DNA from: Streptomyces sp. RKAG293
Lineage (GTDB): Bacteria; Actinomycetota; Actinomycetes; Streptomycetales; Streptomycetaceae
DNA length: 64,000 nucleotides
Assembly: GCF_023701745.1 (NCBI RefSeq)
Contig: NZ_JAJOZB010000001.1
Location: 8,665,001-8,729,000 of the forward strand
Direction of reading: 5' to 3'
A program made the position numbers and the translations under genes. The notes beneath the pieces were generated by a model. The model saw nothing but the letters and a program-made list of their open reading frames with translations, ran no database searches and had not been told where the DNA came from. Position 1 is the first letter of the stretch. Each line of letters opens with the position of its first letter. Of the stretch, positions 9,232 to 16,735 are shown piece by piece.

Positions 9232-10580
9232 GTCTGGCTCCTGCGGAAGCGACGGATGTTGAGGACCATGGCGGGTACCACCAGGAGCAGCAGCACCACT
9301 CCGATGGCGCTCCCCAGCCCCTGGTTGTTTCCGCCGCCGAAGGAGACCAGCCACATCTGCAGGGCCAGCACGTTCGCGTCCTGCTGGACCGGACCGGGGG
9401 CGATGATGTACACGAGGTCGAAGACCTTCATCACGTTGATCAGAAGAGTTACGAAGACCACGGTCAGGACCGGGCCGAGCAGCGGCACGGTGATCCGGCG
9501 GAAGATCTGCCACTCGCCCGCGCCGTCGATGCGGGCCGCCTCCAGGACCTCGCGGGGAAGCGAGGACAGTCCGGCGCCGATGAGGACCATGGCGAATCCG
9601 GTCCAGATCCACAGGTAGGCACCGATGATGGCAGGGGTGATCAGTGCCGGTCCCAACCAGGAGACACCGCCGTACGGTTCGGCGAAGTTCTCCGCCGGAA
9701 GGCGCACCTCGTAGGAGCCGTCGGGCACCGCGGCGAAGCGGAAGGTCCCGTCCGGCCCGGTCGTGGCGTGCCCGACCACCCGCTGGTCTCGGACCAACTC
9801 CACCGTCATCCGCGGCAGTCCGCGTTCTCGGGCGTCGACCGCGTCGGGCCGGCCGCCGCCTCCGGGGACGAAGTCCAGGAAGACGGTTCCGGTGACCGCG
9901 CCCGCCGCGGCCGGGGCGGTCTTCGCCTGGGCGGCCGTGGCGGGAAGGGCGGTCGGTTTGAGGCCGACCAGCCCGAGGGTCAGCGAGTCACCGGGACGCA
10001 CCTGCCGTGCGGTCCGGTATCCGCCGTCCGGCTGCGCCTCCAGCACCTGGGAGCCGCGGGTGCGGGCGCCGGGGTAGGGGGACGCATCGGTGAAGGCGTC
10101 GTGGGCGCCGACGGCGACCGCGTTGAGCACCCCGCGCTGCGGGTCCTGTTCGTAGACGAGCCGGAAGGTGATCCCGGCGGCGAGGAAGGAGATCGCCATC
10201 GGCATGAAGATCAGGACCTTGAACGCGGTGGCCCAGCGGATCTTCTCGGTCAGCACCGCCAGCATCAGGCCCAGCCCGGTGAGCAGTGCCGGGGCGACCG
10301 CTATCCAGATCGCCGTGTTGCGGATCGCCTTGAGCGTCGCCGGGTCGCCGAACATCTCGGTGTAGTTGTCGAGGCCGGCGAAGTGTTCCCCGGAGGCGTC
10401 GAACAGCGACCGCACGACGGCGAAGACGATCGGGTAGCCGACGAGCGCGCCCAGCAGCAGCAGGGCGGGGAGGGCGAAGACCACGGCGTTTATCTTGCGG
10501 CGGCGTACCGACCGCTGACGCGCGGTGCGGCCGCCGGGGGCCGCACCGATCGGCCGGCTGCGGTGGTTCATGACGGACAT
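9228..10580 (-). CDS. Sugar ABC transporter permease, MalF type, with a large Ig-like insert
   Basis: 450 aa, against about 300 for most CUT1 permeases. Three N-terminal helices end near residue 155 (LVYEQDPQRGVLNAV). About 145 extra residues follow (roughly 160-305), then the remaining helices with the EAA loop (VLEAARIDGAGEWQIFRRI). The second half of the insert (GTVFLDFVP, then TTGPDGTFRFAAVPDGSYEV) looks like a Cna-B/SdrD-B or carboxypeptidase-regulatory beta-sandwich. It sits where E. coli MalF carries its periplasmic P2 loop, which touches the binding protein, so a docking role is plausible. ATG 10580 is preceded by GAGGG and lies 11 bases after the binding-protein stop. Confidence 0.9.
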   Translation of the reverse strand: MSVMNHRSRPIGAAPGGRTARQRSVRRRKINAVVFALPALLLLGALVGYPIVFAVVRSLFDASGEHFAGLDNYTEMFGDPATLKAIRNTAIWIAVAPALLTGLGLMLAVLTEKIRWATAFKVLIFMPMAISFLAAGITFRLVYEQDPQRGVLNAVAVGAHDAFTDASPYPGARTRGSQVLEAQPDGGYRTARQVRPGDSLTLGLVGLKPTALPATAAQAKTAPAAAGAVTGTVFLDFVPGGGGRPDAVDARERGLPRMTVELVRDQRVVGHATTGPDGTFRFAAVPDGSYEVRLPAENFAEPYGGVSWLGPALITPAIIGAYLWIWTGFAMVLIGAGLSSLPREVLEAARIDGAGEWQIFRRITVPLLGPVLTVVFVTLLINVMKVFDLVYIIAPGPVQQDANVLALQMWLVSFGGGNNQGLGSAIGVVLLLLVVPAMVLNIRRFRRSQT

Positions 10581-10591
10581 GTCGGCCGCCC

Positions 10592-11914
10592 TCAGCCCTT
10601 GTAGGCATGGAGCGCGGCCGTCTCCAGGGCCTGGGCGGTGTTCTTCGGGGACGACGGGTCCCGCAGGAAGTCCTGCAGGATCTTCCACTCGCCCGAACCC
10701 TGGGTGCCGCCGAAGGCCGCCGGGGCCTGGTCGGACATGTCGAAGCGGACGGTCTCACCGGCGTCGACCAGTGACTTGGCGGTCTGCCGGGTGGTGTCGT
10801 CGGTGTAGGTGGCGATGTCCAGCTTCTGGTTGGGGGAGAGGAACCCGCCCGCCTTGGCCCACACGGCCGCGGCCTCGGGGGTGGCCAGGTACTCGATGAA
10901 CTTCATCGCGGCTTCCTGGTTCTTGCCCGCCTTCAGCGCCACAGCGGCGTCGCCGCCGCCGACCACCGGTGCGGTGCCGCCGGTCACCGCGGGGAACGGG
11001 AAGAACTTGGCGTCCTCGCCGACCTTCTTGCCCAGCTCACCGGAGATCAGGCCGCTGACGAAGTCGCCCTCATAGACCATCCCCGCCTTCGGCTGCTTGC
11101 CGAAGACCTGCTCCACCGACTCGGGGAAGTCGGTCTCCAGAGCGCCCTTGCGGCCGCCGGCGATCAGCTGGTCCTTGGCGAACAGACCGCCCAGGGTGGT
11201 GAGCGCCTTGACGACGGTGGGGTCGGTCCAGGGCATCTTGTGCTGCGCCAGCTTGTCGTAGTTCTGCGGTCCCGCCTGGGACAGGTAGATGTTCTCGAAC
11301 CAGTCGGTCAGCGGCCAGCCGGCCTCACCCGCGACCGAGAAGCCGGGGAGCCCGGAGTCGGTGACGGCCGAAGCGGCGCTGATCATCTCCTCGTAGCTCT
11401 TGGGGACGGCGGCCCCGGCGTCAGCGAGCGCCTTGGGGTTGTACCAGACCGTCGACTTGTTGGACGCCTTGAAATACAGCCCGTAGAAGGCGGAGTCGAC
11501 GGTGCCGTAGTCCTGCCACACCTTGGCGAAGTTCGCGGCGGCGGCCGTGCGGGCGGCGGGGGACAGTGGCCGCAGCCAGCCCTTGCGGGCGAACTGCTGG
11601 ACCACGCCGACCTGCGGGACCATGACGACGTCGGGTGCGTTGCCGCCCTCGATCTTGCTGCCGACGACGGTGGAGACGTTGTCACCGGTGGAGATGAAGG
11701 AGGTCTTGGCGCCGGTCTTCGCCGAGAAGGCGTCCAGCACCTTCTTGAAGTTCTGCTGCTCCACGCCGGTCCACACCGCGGCCACGGTGACGGACTGGCC
11801 CTTGAGTTCCTGCTTGCCGTCCTGCGCGGCGGTCTTGTCCTGACCGCCTCCGCAGGCGGTGGCCGTCATGGTGAGGCCGAGTACCACTGCTGTCGCTGCC
11901 ACGATGCGCTTCAT
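10592..11914 (-). CDS. Sugar-binding lipoprotein of the ABC importer
   Basis: Extracellular solute-binding protein (family 1, MalE-like), 440 aa. A lipoprotein signal peptide ends at TATAC-GGG (Cys about residue 21), so the protein is anchored to the membrane outside. The mature part shows binding-protein landmarks (WYNPKALADAG, a GAAMKFIEYL-like helix as AAMKFIEYLATPEAAAVW, and VVGGGDAAVAL). ATG 11914 has AAGGGA about 10 bases upstream. It lies between the glucosidase gene (87 bases upstream) and the permease genes, giving the order glucosidase, binding protein, MalF, MalG. Confidence 0.93.
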   Translation of the reverse strand: MKRIVAATAVVLGLTMTATACGGGQDKTAAQDGKQELKGQSVTVAAVWTGVEQQNFKKVLDAFSAKTGAKTSFISTGDNVSTVVGSKIEGGNAPDVVMVPQVGVVQQFARKGWLRPLSPAARTAAAANFAKVWQDYGTVDSAFYGLYFKASNKSTVWYNPKALADAGAAVPKSYEEMISAASAVTDSGLPGFSVAGEAGWPLTDWFENIYLSQAGPQNYDKLAQHKMPWTDPTVVKALTTLGGLFAKDQLIAGGRKGALETDFPESVEQVFGKQPKAGMVYEGDFVSGLISGELGKKVGEDAKFFPFPAVTGGTAPVVGGGDAAVALKAGKNQEAAMKFIEYLATPEAAAVWAKAGGFLSPNQKLDIATYTDDTTRQTAKSLVDAGETVRFDMSDQAPAAFGGTQGSGEWKILQDFLRDPSSPKNTAQALETAALHAYKG

Positions 11915-12000
11915 TGCGGTAGATCCCTTCGTCGAATCCGCCCGCGGATCCGGGGGCGGCGGTGGTGGGGTGGTCCGGCCGGTCGGGCCGGGGGCCGGCC

Positions 12001-13680
12001 TCAGGACGCGGGCAGGTCGCAGACCCACCAGGCGGCGGTGTTGCCCGGAAGCAGCCCCGCGGGGCAGGGGGCGCTGGCCAGCAGCGGCACCCCGGGAACG
12101 GGGGCGGGTACCGGCTCCTCGCCGAAGTTGACGGCGCAGACCATGCCGTCGCCGCGCACGAAGGCCAGTACCTGGGGCGGCGACTCCAGCCAGCGCAGGC
12201 TGCCTTCGCCGAGCTGGGGAAGCTGTTCGCGCAGGTTCAGGCCGTCGCGGTACAGGTGCCAGAACGAGCCGGTGTCGCTCAGGGCCCGGTCGGTGGTGTG
12301 TTCGGCGAACCAGGCGGGCTGCGGCAGCCAGGGCTGCACGGTGGAGCCCGGTGCGGTGAACCCGAACGGTGAGGCGTGCCCGGACCAGGGGAGGGGGACC
12401 CGGCAGCCGTCGCGGACGTAACGGCGGCTGCCGGTCCGGCGGAAGATCGGATCGGTCAGCGCGTCGTCGGGCAGGTCGAGCACCTCGGGCAGACCGAGCT
12501 CCTCGCCCTGGTAGACGTAGGCGGCGCCCGGCAGCGCCAGCATCAGCAGCGCCGCGGCCCGCGCGCGGGTGGCGCCCACTCCTCCGCTGTCGGCGTCGTA
12601 GCGGGTGACGGTCCTGACCTGGTCGTGGTTGTTGAGCACCCAGGTCACCGTGGAGCCGGTTCCGGCGATGTCGCGCAGCGCCTCGACGATGCTCCGGCGG
12701 AAGTCGGCGGCGTTCCACGGGGCGCTGAGCAGGTGGAAGAAGAACGCCTGGTGCAGTTCGTCGGGGCGCACGTACAGGGCCTGATCGGCGGCGGTGGGTA
12801 CGGAGACCTCGCCGACCAGCAGCCGGTCCTGTCCGTCGTGTGCGGTGTACGACTCGCAGAGCGCTCGCCACCGGCGCCACACGTCGTGTACCTCGGGCTG
12901 GTTCCAGGCCAGCGGGTTCACCGAGTCGCGGGTGCGTTCGTCGGCCTCCGGGTCGGGGGAGTCCGGCAGTTCCGGGTGCCGGAACAGCCCGGCGGCGACA
13001 TCGATGCGGAAGCCGTCGACACCCCGGTCGAGCCAGAACCTCAGCACCTCCTCGAAGTGGTCCCCGACCCGCGGATCACGCCAGTTGAGGTCGGGCTGCT
13101 CGGGGGTGAACAGATGCAGGTACCACTGGCCCGGGCTGCCGTCCGCCTCCTTGACGCGTGACCAGGCCGGTCCGCCGAACATCGCCCGCCAGTTGTTCGG
13201 TGGCAGCTCCCCGTGCTCCCCCCGGCCGTCGGCGAAGTGGAAACGGGACCGGGCCGGGCCGCCGGGGACGTCGGCGAGCGCCGCCCGGAACCAGGGATGG
13301 GCGCTGGAGCAGTGGTTGGGGACGATGTCGATGACGACCTTCAGCCCGAGCCGGTGCGCGTCGGCGACGAGGCGGTCGAACTCGGCGAGGTCGCCGTAGA
13401 GCGGGTCGACCGCGCTGTAGTCCGCGACGTCGTAACCGTGGTCGTGCTGGGGGGAGGGGTAGAACGGGCTGAGCCAGATGCCGTCCACTCCGAGCTTGCG
13501 CACGTAGGGCAGTCCCACCCGGACTCCCGCGAGGTCGCCGACGCCGTCCCCGGTGCTGTCGAGGAAGCTGCGGATGTAGACCTGGTAGACCACGGCATCG
13601 CGCCACCAGGGGCGTTGCCCGTCGGCCGGCCGGGCCGCCGGTGAGCGGCCTGCGGGGTTCTCGACTGGGACTGCGAGCAT
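12001..13680 (-). CDS. Alpha-glucosidase / oligo-1,6-glucosidase (GH13)
   Basis: Cytoplasmic retaining glycosidase, 559 aa, that would split imported alpha-glucosides to glucose. GH13 motifs are all visible: DIVPNHCS (region I), GFRIDVA with the nucleophile Asp (II), VGEVSV with the acid Glu (III) and NNHDQ with the transition-state Asp (IV). The opening WWRDAVVYQVYIRSF is typical of the oligo-1,6-glucosidase/trehalulose-hydrolase subfamilies. No signal peptide. ATG 13680 is chosen because homologues start just before this block; a longer frame to 13896 has unlikely composition. First gene of the uptake operon. Confidence 0.92.
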   Translation of the reverse strand: MLAVPVENPAGRSPAARPADGQRPWWRDAVVYQVYIRSFLDSTGDGVGDLAGVRVGLPYVRKLGVDGIWLSPFYPSPQHDHGYDVADYSAVDPLYGDLAEFDRLVADAHRLGLKVVIDIVPNHCSSAHPWFRAALADVPGGPARSRFHFADGRGEHGELPPNNWRAMFGGPAWSRVKEADGSPGQWYLHLFTPEQPDLNWRDPRVGDHFEEVLRFWLDRGVDGFRIDVAAGLFRHPELPDSPDPEADERTRDSVNPLAWNQPEVHDVWRRWRALCESYTAHDGQDRLLVGEVSVPTAADQALYVRPDELHQAFFFHLLSAPWNAADFRRSIVEALRDIAGTGSTVTWVLNNHDQVRTVTRYDADSGGVGATRARAAALLMLALPGAAYVYQGEELGLPEVLDLPDDALTDPIFRRTGSRRYVRDGCRVPLPWSGHASPFGFTAPGSTVQPWLPQPAWFAEHTTDRALSDTGSFWHLYRDGLNLREQLPQLGEGSLRWLESPPQVLAFVRGDGMVCAVNFGEEPVPAPVPGVPLLASAPCPAGLLPGNTAAWWVCDLPAS

Positions 13681-14018
13681 CCCGTCACCATCCTGAATCT
13701 GACGCGCGAGCGGCCGTCGTTGGAGTTGGGAACCGTGAGAACCGATCGGTGTGCCATGACCGGCCCGCGGCATGCGGGCAGGGGGCAGCGGCGCACCACG
13801 GTGCGATCGGCGGGGTTGGGGTGGGGTGCGCACTGCCAACGGCAGCCTCACCCTGTGATGCATGCATGTTAAGTAGGAGAGTCGGGGAGGTGTCAACGCT
13901 CTCGGGCCATCAGGCCGTCATGGAGCGTCATTCATCCCGGTATGTGCAGAAAATTGGAACGAGATGTCCCGACGATCATGCCTAACAAGTAACTAGGAAG
14001 GTGAGGCTGAAGCGGGGG
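13681..14018. promoter_or_regulatory. Control region of the alpha-glucosidase operon
   Basis: 338 bases with no gene. On the minus strand TTGACA (13891-13896) and TAACAT (13866-13871) form a promoter with a long 19-base spacer. The perfect palindrome ATGCATGCAT (13858-13867) covers the edge of the -10 box. A second perfect palindrome, ACCGATCGGT (13741-13750), lies in the transcribed leader. Either could be an operator for a LacI-type sugar regulator; no such regulator gene is in the window. Confidence 0.5.
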
Positions 14019-15299
14019 TCAGCCGCCCCGAACGACGTCCTGGAGCTCTCGCTGCAGCCGGGCCAGCGCCTGCTCTGGCGTTTGCCGCAGGGCCAGCGCG
14101 TCATAGGTCACGGCGGCGACCACCAGGCTCACCTGCTCGTACCGCGCGCTCTTGGGGCGCGGCCTGGCGGTGCGGACACTCTCCTTGAGGACCGGCAGAT
14201 ACGGGAAGCGCCGGATGAGAGCCGGGTCCGAGTACAGCGATGCCCACACCGGCGGCAGCCCGCCGTCGGTCAGGACCTGGCGCTGCACGCCCTCGCTGGA
14301 CAGGTAGGCCATCAGCTCCGCAGCCGACCGCTGGTGCCGCGAGTGCGCGTTGACGGCCAGGTTGGAGCCGCCCAGCACGCCGCTGCCGGGCCCGTCAGGG
14401 CCGGGCAGCGGGACGACGCCGAACTTTCCCGCCACCGCGGAGTCGCGGGCCGAGGCGAGGTTGTAGACGTAGGGCCAGTTCCGCAGGAACAGCAGCTTGC
14501 CGTCCTGGAACGCCTGCCGCGACTCCTCCTCCTTGAAGGTCAGTGCCTCCCGGGGAATCCAGCCGTCGGTCACGCCCCGCGTCAGGAACCGCAGGCCCTC
14601 CAGCGCGGCCGGGGAGTTCACCGTCGCCTGTCGCCCGTCACCGCCCAGGATCGACCCGCCCGCCGACTGGACCGCCTCGGCCACGTTCACCGTCAGCCCC
14701 TCGTACGGCAGGAACTGCCCCGCGTACCCGCCGATCCGGTACTTGGCGGCGAGGGTGGAGGCCTCTTTCTCCAGCTCGGCCCAGGTGCGCGGCGGGCGCA
14801 GGCCCTCCCGGTCGAGGATGTCCTTGCGGTAGTAGAGCAGCCCCGCATTGGTCACATACGGCATGGCGTACAGCCGGCCGCGGAACGTGGCCGTGTCCGC
14901 GACGGAGGGCAGCAACCGGTCCAAGGGCAGACCGCGCCCGTCCACCGGGGCGATCCACTGGTTCCCGGCGAACTCGGAGGTCCAGGCCACATCGATGTTC
15001 AGGACGTCGAAGCGGCTGCTGCCCGACCGCAGGCTGTCCGCCATCTGCGCGTGGACCTCGTCCGCCGCCTCGGGCAGCTCGACCAGCTTCACCGGCTCAT
15101 CGGGATGGGTCCGGTTCCAGCCGTCCAGTACCGGCTGCAGATAGCCGGTGAGGTCCCGGCCGGTGACCAGGGTCATCGGCCCCCTGCCGTCGGCGGCGCC
15201 CGGCGGCGCGGCGTCCGCACCGGCCCCCGAACCGGCGTAACCGGCCAGCACCAGGGCGCCCACGAGCAGTCCCCTGCCCATGATTCGCGCCCAGCGCAT
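14019..15299 (-). CDS. Extracellular sugar-binding protein, lipobox cysteine replaced
   Basis: Second family-1 solute-binding protein, 426 aa, most like trehalose/maltose binding proteins (EFAGNQWIAPVDG, MPYVTNAGLLYYRKD, LGGSNLAVNAHS). ATG 15299 has GGAGG 5 bases upstream. The signal peptide core ends in VLAG-Y-AGSGAG, where relatives have VLAG-C; the codon is TAC where TGC is expected. Without that cysteine it cannot be lipidated and would be released or stay as a signal-anchored form. No permease lies next to it; it may feed the permeases downstream. It is divergent from the PadR gene. Confidence 0.88.
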   Translation of the reverse strand: MRWARIMGRGLLVGALVLAGYAGSGAGADAAPPGAADGRGPMTLVTGRDLTGYLQPVLDGWNRTHPDEPVKLVELPEAADEVHAQMADSLRSGSSRFDVLNIDVAWTSEFAGNQWIAPVDGRGLPLDRLLPSVADTATFRGRLYAMPYVTNAGLLYYRKDILDREGLRPPRTWAELEKEASTLAAKYRIGGYAGQFLPYEGLTVNVAEAVQSAGGSILGGDGRQATVNSPAALEGLRFLTRGVTDGWIPREALTFKEEESRQAFQDGKLLFLRNWPYVYNLASARDSAVAGKFGVVPLPGPDGPGSGVLGGSNLAVNAHSRHQRSAAELMAYLSSEGVQRQVLTDGGLPPVWASLYSDPALIRRFPYLPVLKESVRTARPRPKSARYEQVSLVVAAVTYDALALRQTPEQALARLQRELQDVVRGG

Positions 15300-15461
15300 C
15301 GGTCCCTCCACTCCTCGCTCCGCCCGCGACATGTTCCGCATGGCCGAGGCGTCATGTATACCTGCTGAGCATGCGCGATACTAGGGGCCGCGGTCAGCTG
15401 CCCGTCCGGGCACGGCCGATACCCCTAACAAGCAGGTAGCCGGGGAGGAGGCTCAACCACT

Positions 15462-15968
15462 GTGCGTCTTCCCCTGCTCGCCCTGCTCGCCGCGGGCCCC
15501 GCTCATGGATACGAACTGAAGCAGGGCCTGGAGAAGCTCTTCGGAGCGGCGTACCCTCAGCCCAACATCGGTCAGATCTATGTGACCCTGGGCCGGCTGG
15601 AAAAGGCCGGCCTGATCGCGGGCGAGGACATCGTCCAGCCGGACCGCCCCAACAAACGCATCTACGAACTGACCGAGGCGGGCCGCGAGAGCGTCGACGC
15701 CTGGTTCGAAGAGCCGTCACCGACCCCCCGGGTACGGGACGACTTCTTCATGAAGCTCGCCCTGGCCCCCCGGACCGGCAGGGCGGACCAGGTCACCCTG
15801 ATCAACAAGCAGCGCCGCCACTACCTGAACCTCATGCGGGCCCTGTCCAAGCTGGCCGCAGGGGAGGACCAGGACAACCGCATCGCACAACTGCTGATCG
15901 AGGGCGCGTCCCTGCATCTTCAGGCCGACCTCGACTGGTTGGAGCGCTGCCAGGAGGAACTCGAATGA
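15462..15968 (+). CDS. PadR-family transcriptional regulator
   Basis: 168 aa. Winged-helix PadR N-terminus (LLALLAAGPAHGYELKQGL, then IYVTLGRLEKAGLI) followed by a C-terminal helical dimer arm (Vir_act_alpha_C type, about 95-168). GTG 15462 lies 10 bases after GGGGAGGAGG. Its stop overlaps the ATG of the ABC ATPase gene (ATGA), so it is the first gene of an ABC-export operon and probably represses it, as PadR genes beside MacB/FtsX transporters commonly do. Confidence 0.92.
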   Translation: MRLPLLALLAAGPAHGYELKQGLEKLFGAAYPQPNIGQIYVTLGRLEKAGLIAGEDIVQPDRPNKRIYELTEAGRESVDAWFEEPSPTPRVRDDFFMKLALAPRTGRADQVTLINKQRRHYLNLMRALSKLAAGEDQDNRIAQLLIEGASLHLQADLDWLERCQEELE

Positions 15969-16731
15969 CACGAACCGAGCCGGCCACCGGTCCAGCGCCG
16001 CACCTGCTGAGCGTGACGGGTCTGACCAAGACCCACTCCACCGACGGCGCCAGCGTACGGGCCGTACGCGGTGTGGACCTGAACGTGGCGCGGGGCGAGT
16101 TCGTGGCCGTCACCGGGACTTCGGGGGCCGGGAAATCCACCCTGCTGCACCTCCTGGGGGCCTGGAGCGCCCCGACAGCGGGCGCATAGCCCTCGACGGA
16201 CGGCGCGTCGACGATCTCAGCGAGGCGCGCTGGGCCGTACTGCGCCGCCGCAGGATCGGCATCGTCTTCCAGTTCTTCAACCTCGTCTCCACCCTCACCG
16301 TCGCGGACAACATCGAACTGCCCGCCCTCCTCGCGGGCCGCACACCCCGCCAGGCGCGGGCGTCGCGGGAGGAATTCGTCGGCCGGCTCGGACTGAGCGG
16401 CAAGGAGAACAGCCTGCCCGGCGACCTCGCCGGCGGCGAGCAGCAACGGGTGGCACTCGCGAGAGCCCTGGTCAACAAGCCGGATCTGCTGCTGGCCGAC
16501 GAACCCACCGGTTCCCTGGACGGCAAGGGCACCCGGGAGGTGATCAGGCTGCTCACCGAGCTCCACCAACAGGGCCAGACCATCGTCCTGGTCACCCACG
16601 ACGCCAGGGTGGCCAGCGCGGCCGACCGCGTCATCAGCTTCTACGACGGCCGGATCACCGACGACACCACCCTCGACACCACGGACCAGCACCGGGCAGC
16701 CGCCGCGGACATCGTGAAACTGACGGGCTGA
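15965..16731 (+). pseudogene. ABC transporter ATP-binding protein (MacB/LolD type), frameshifted
   Basis: The reading frame starts at ATG 15965 and carries Walker A (GTSGAGKST). It runs out of frame at the G-run 16156-16160 and stops at 16187-16189. The rest of the protein continues in the next frame: an Ile-Val-Phe-Gln Q-loop, AGGEQQRVALARAL signature, LLLADEPTGSLD Walker B and LVTHD. It ends at 16731, 4 bases before the permease gene. One extra G (GGGGGG for GGGGG) would restore LLHLLGGLERPDSGR. Either a real one-base deletion in a homopolymer or a sequencing error. If real, the permease has lost its partner unless frameshifting occurs. Confidence 0.85.
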
Positions 16732-16735
16732 CCAG

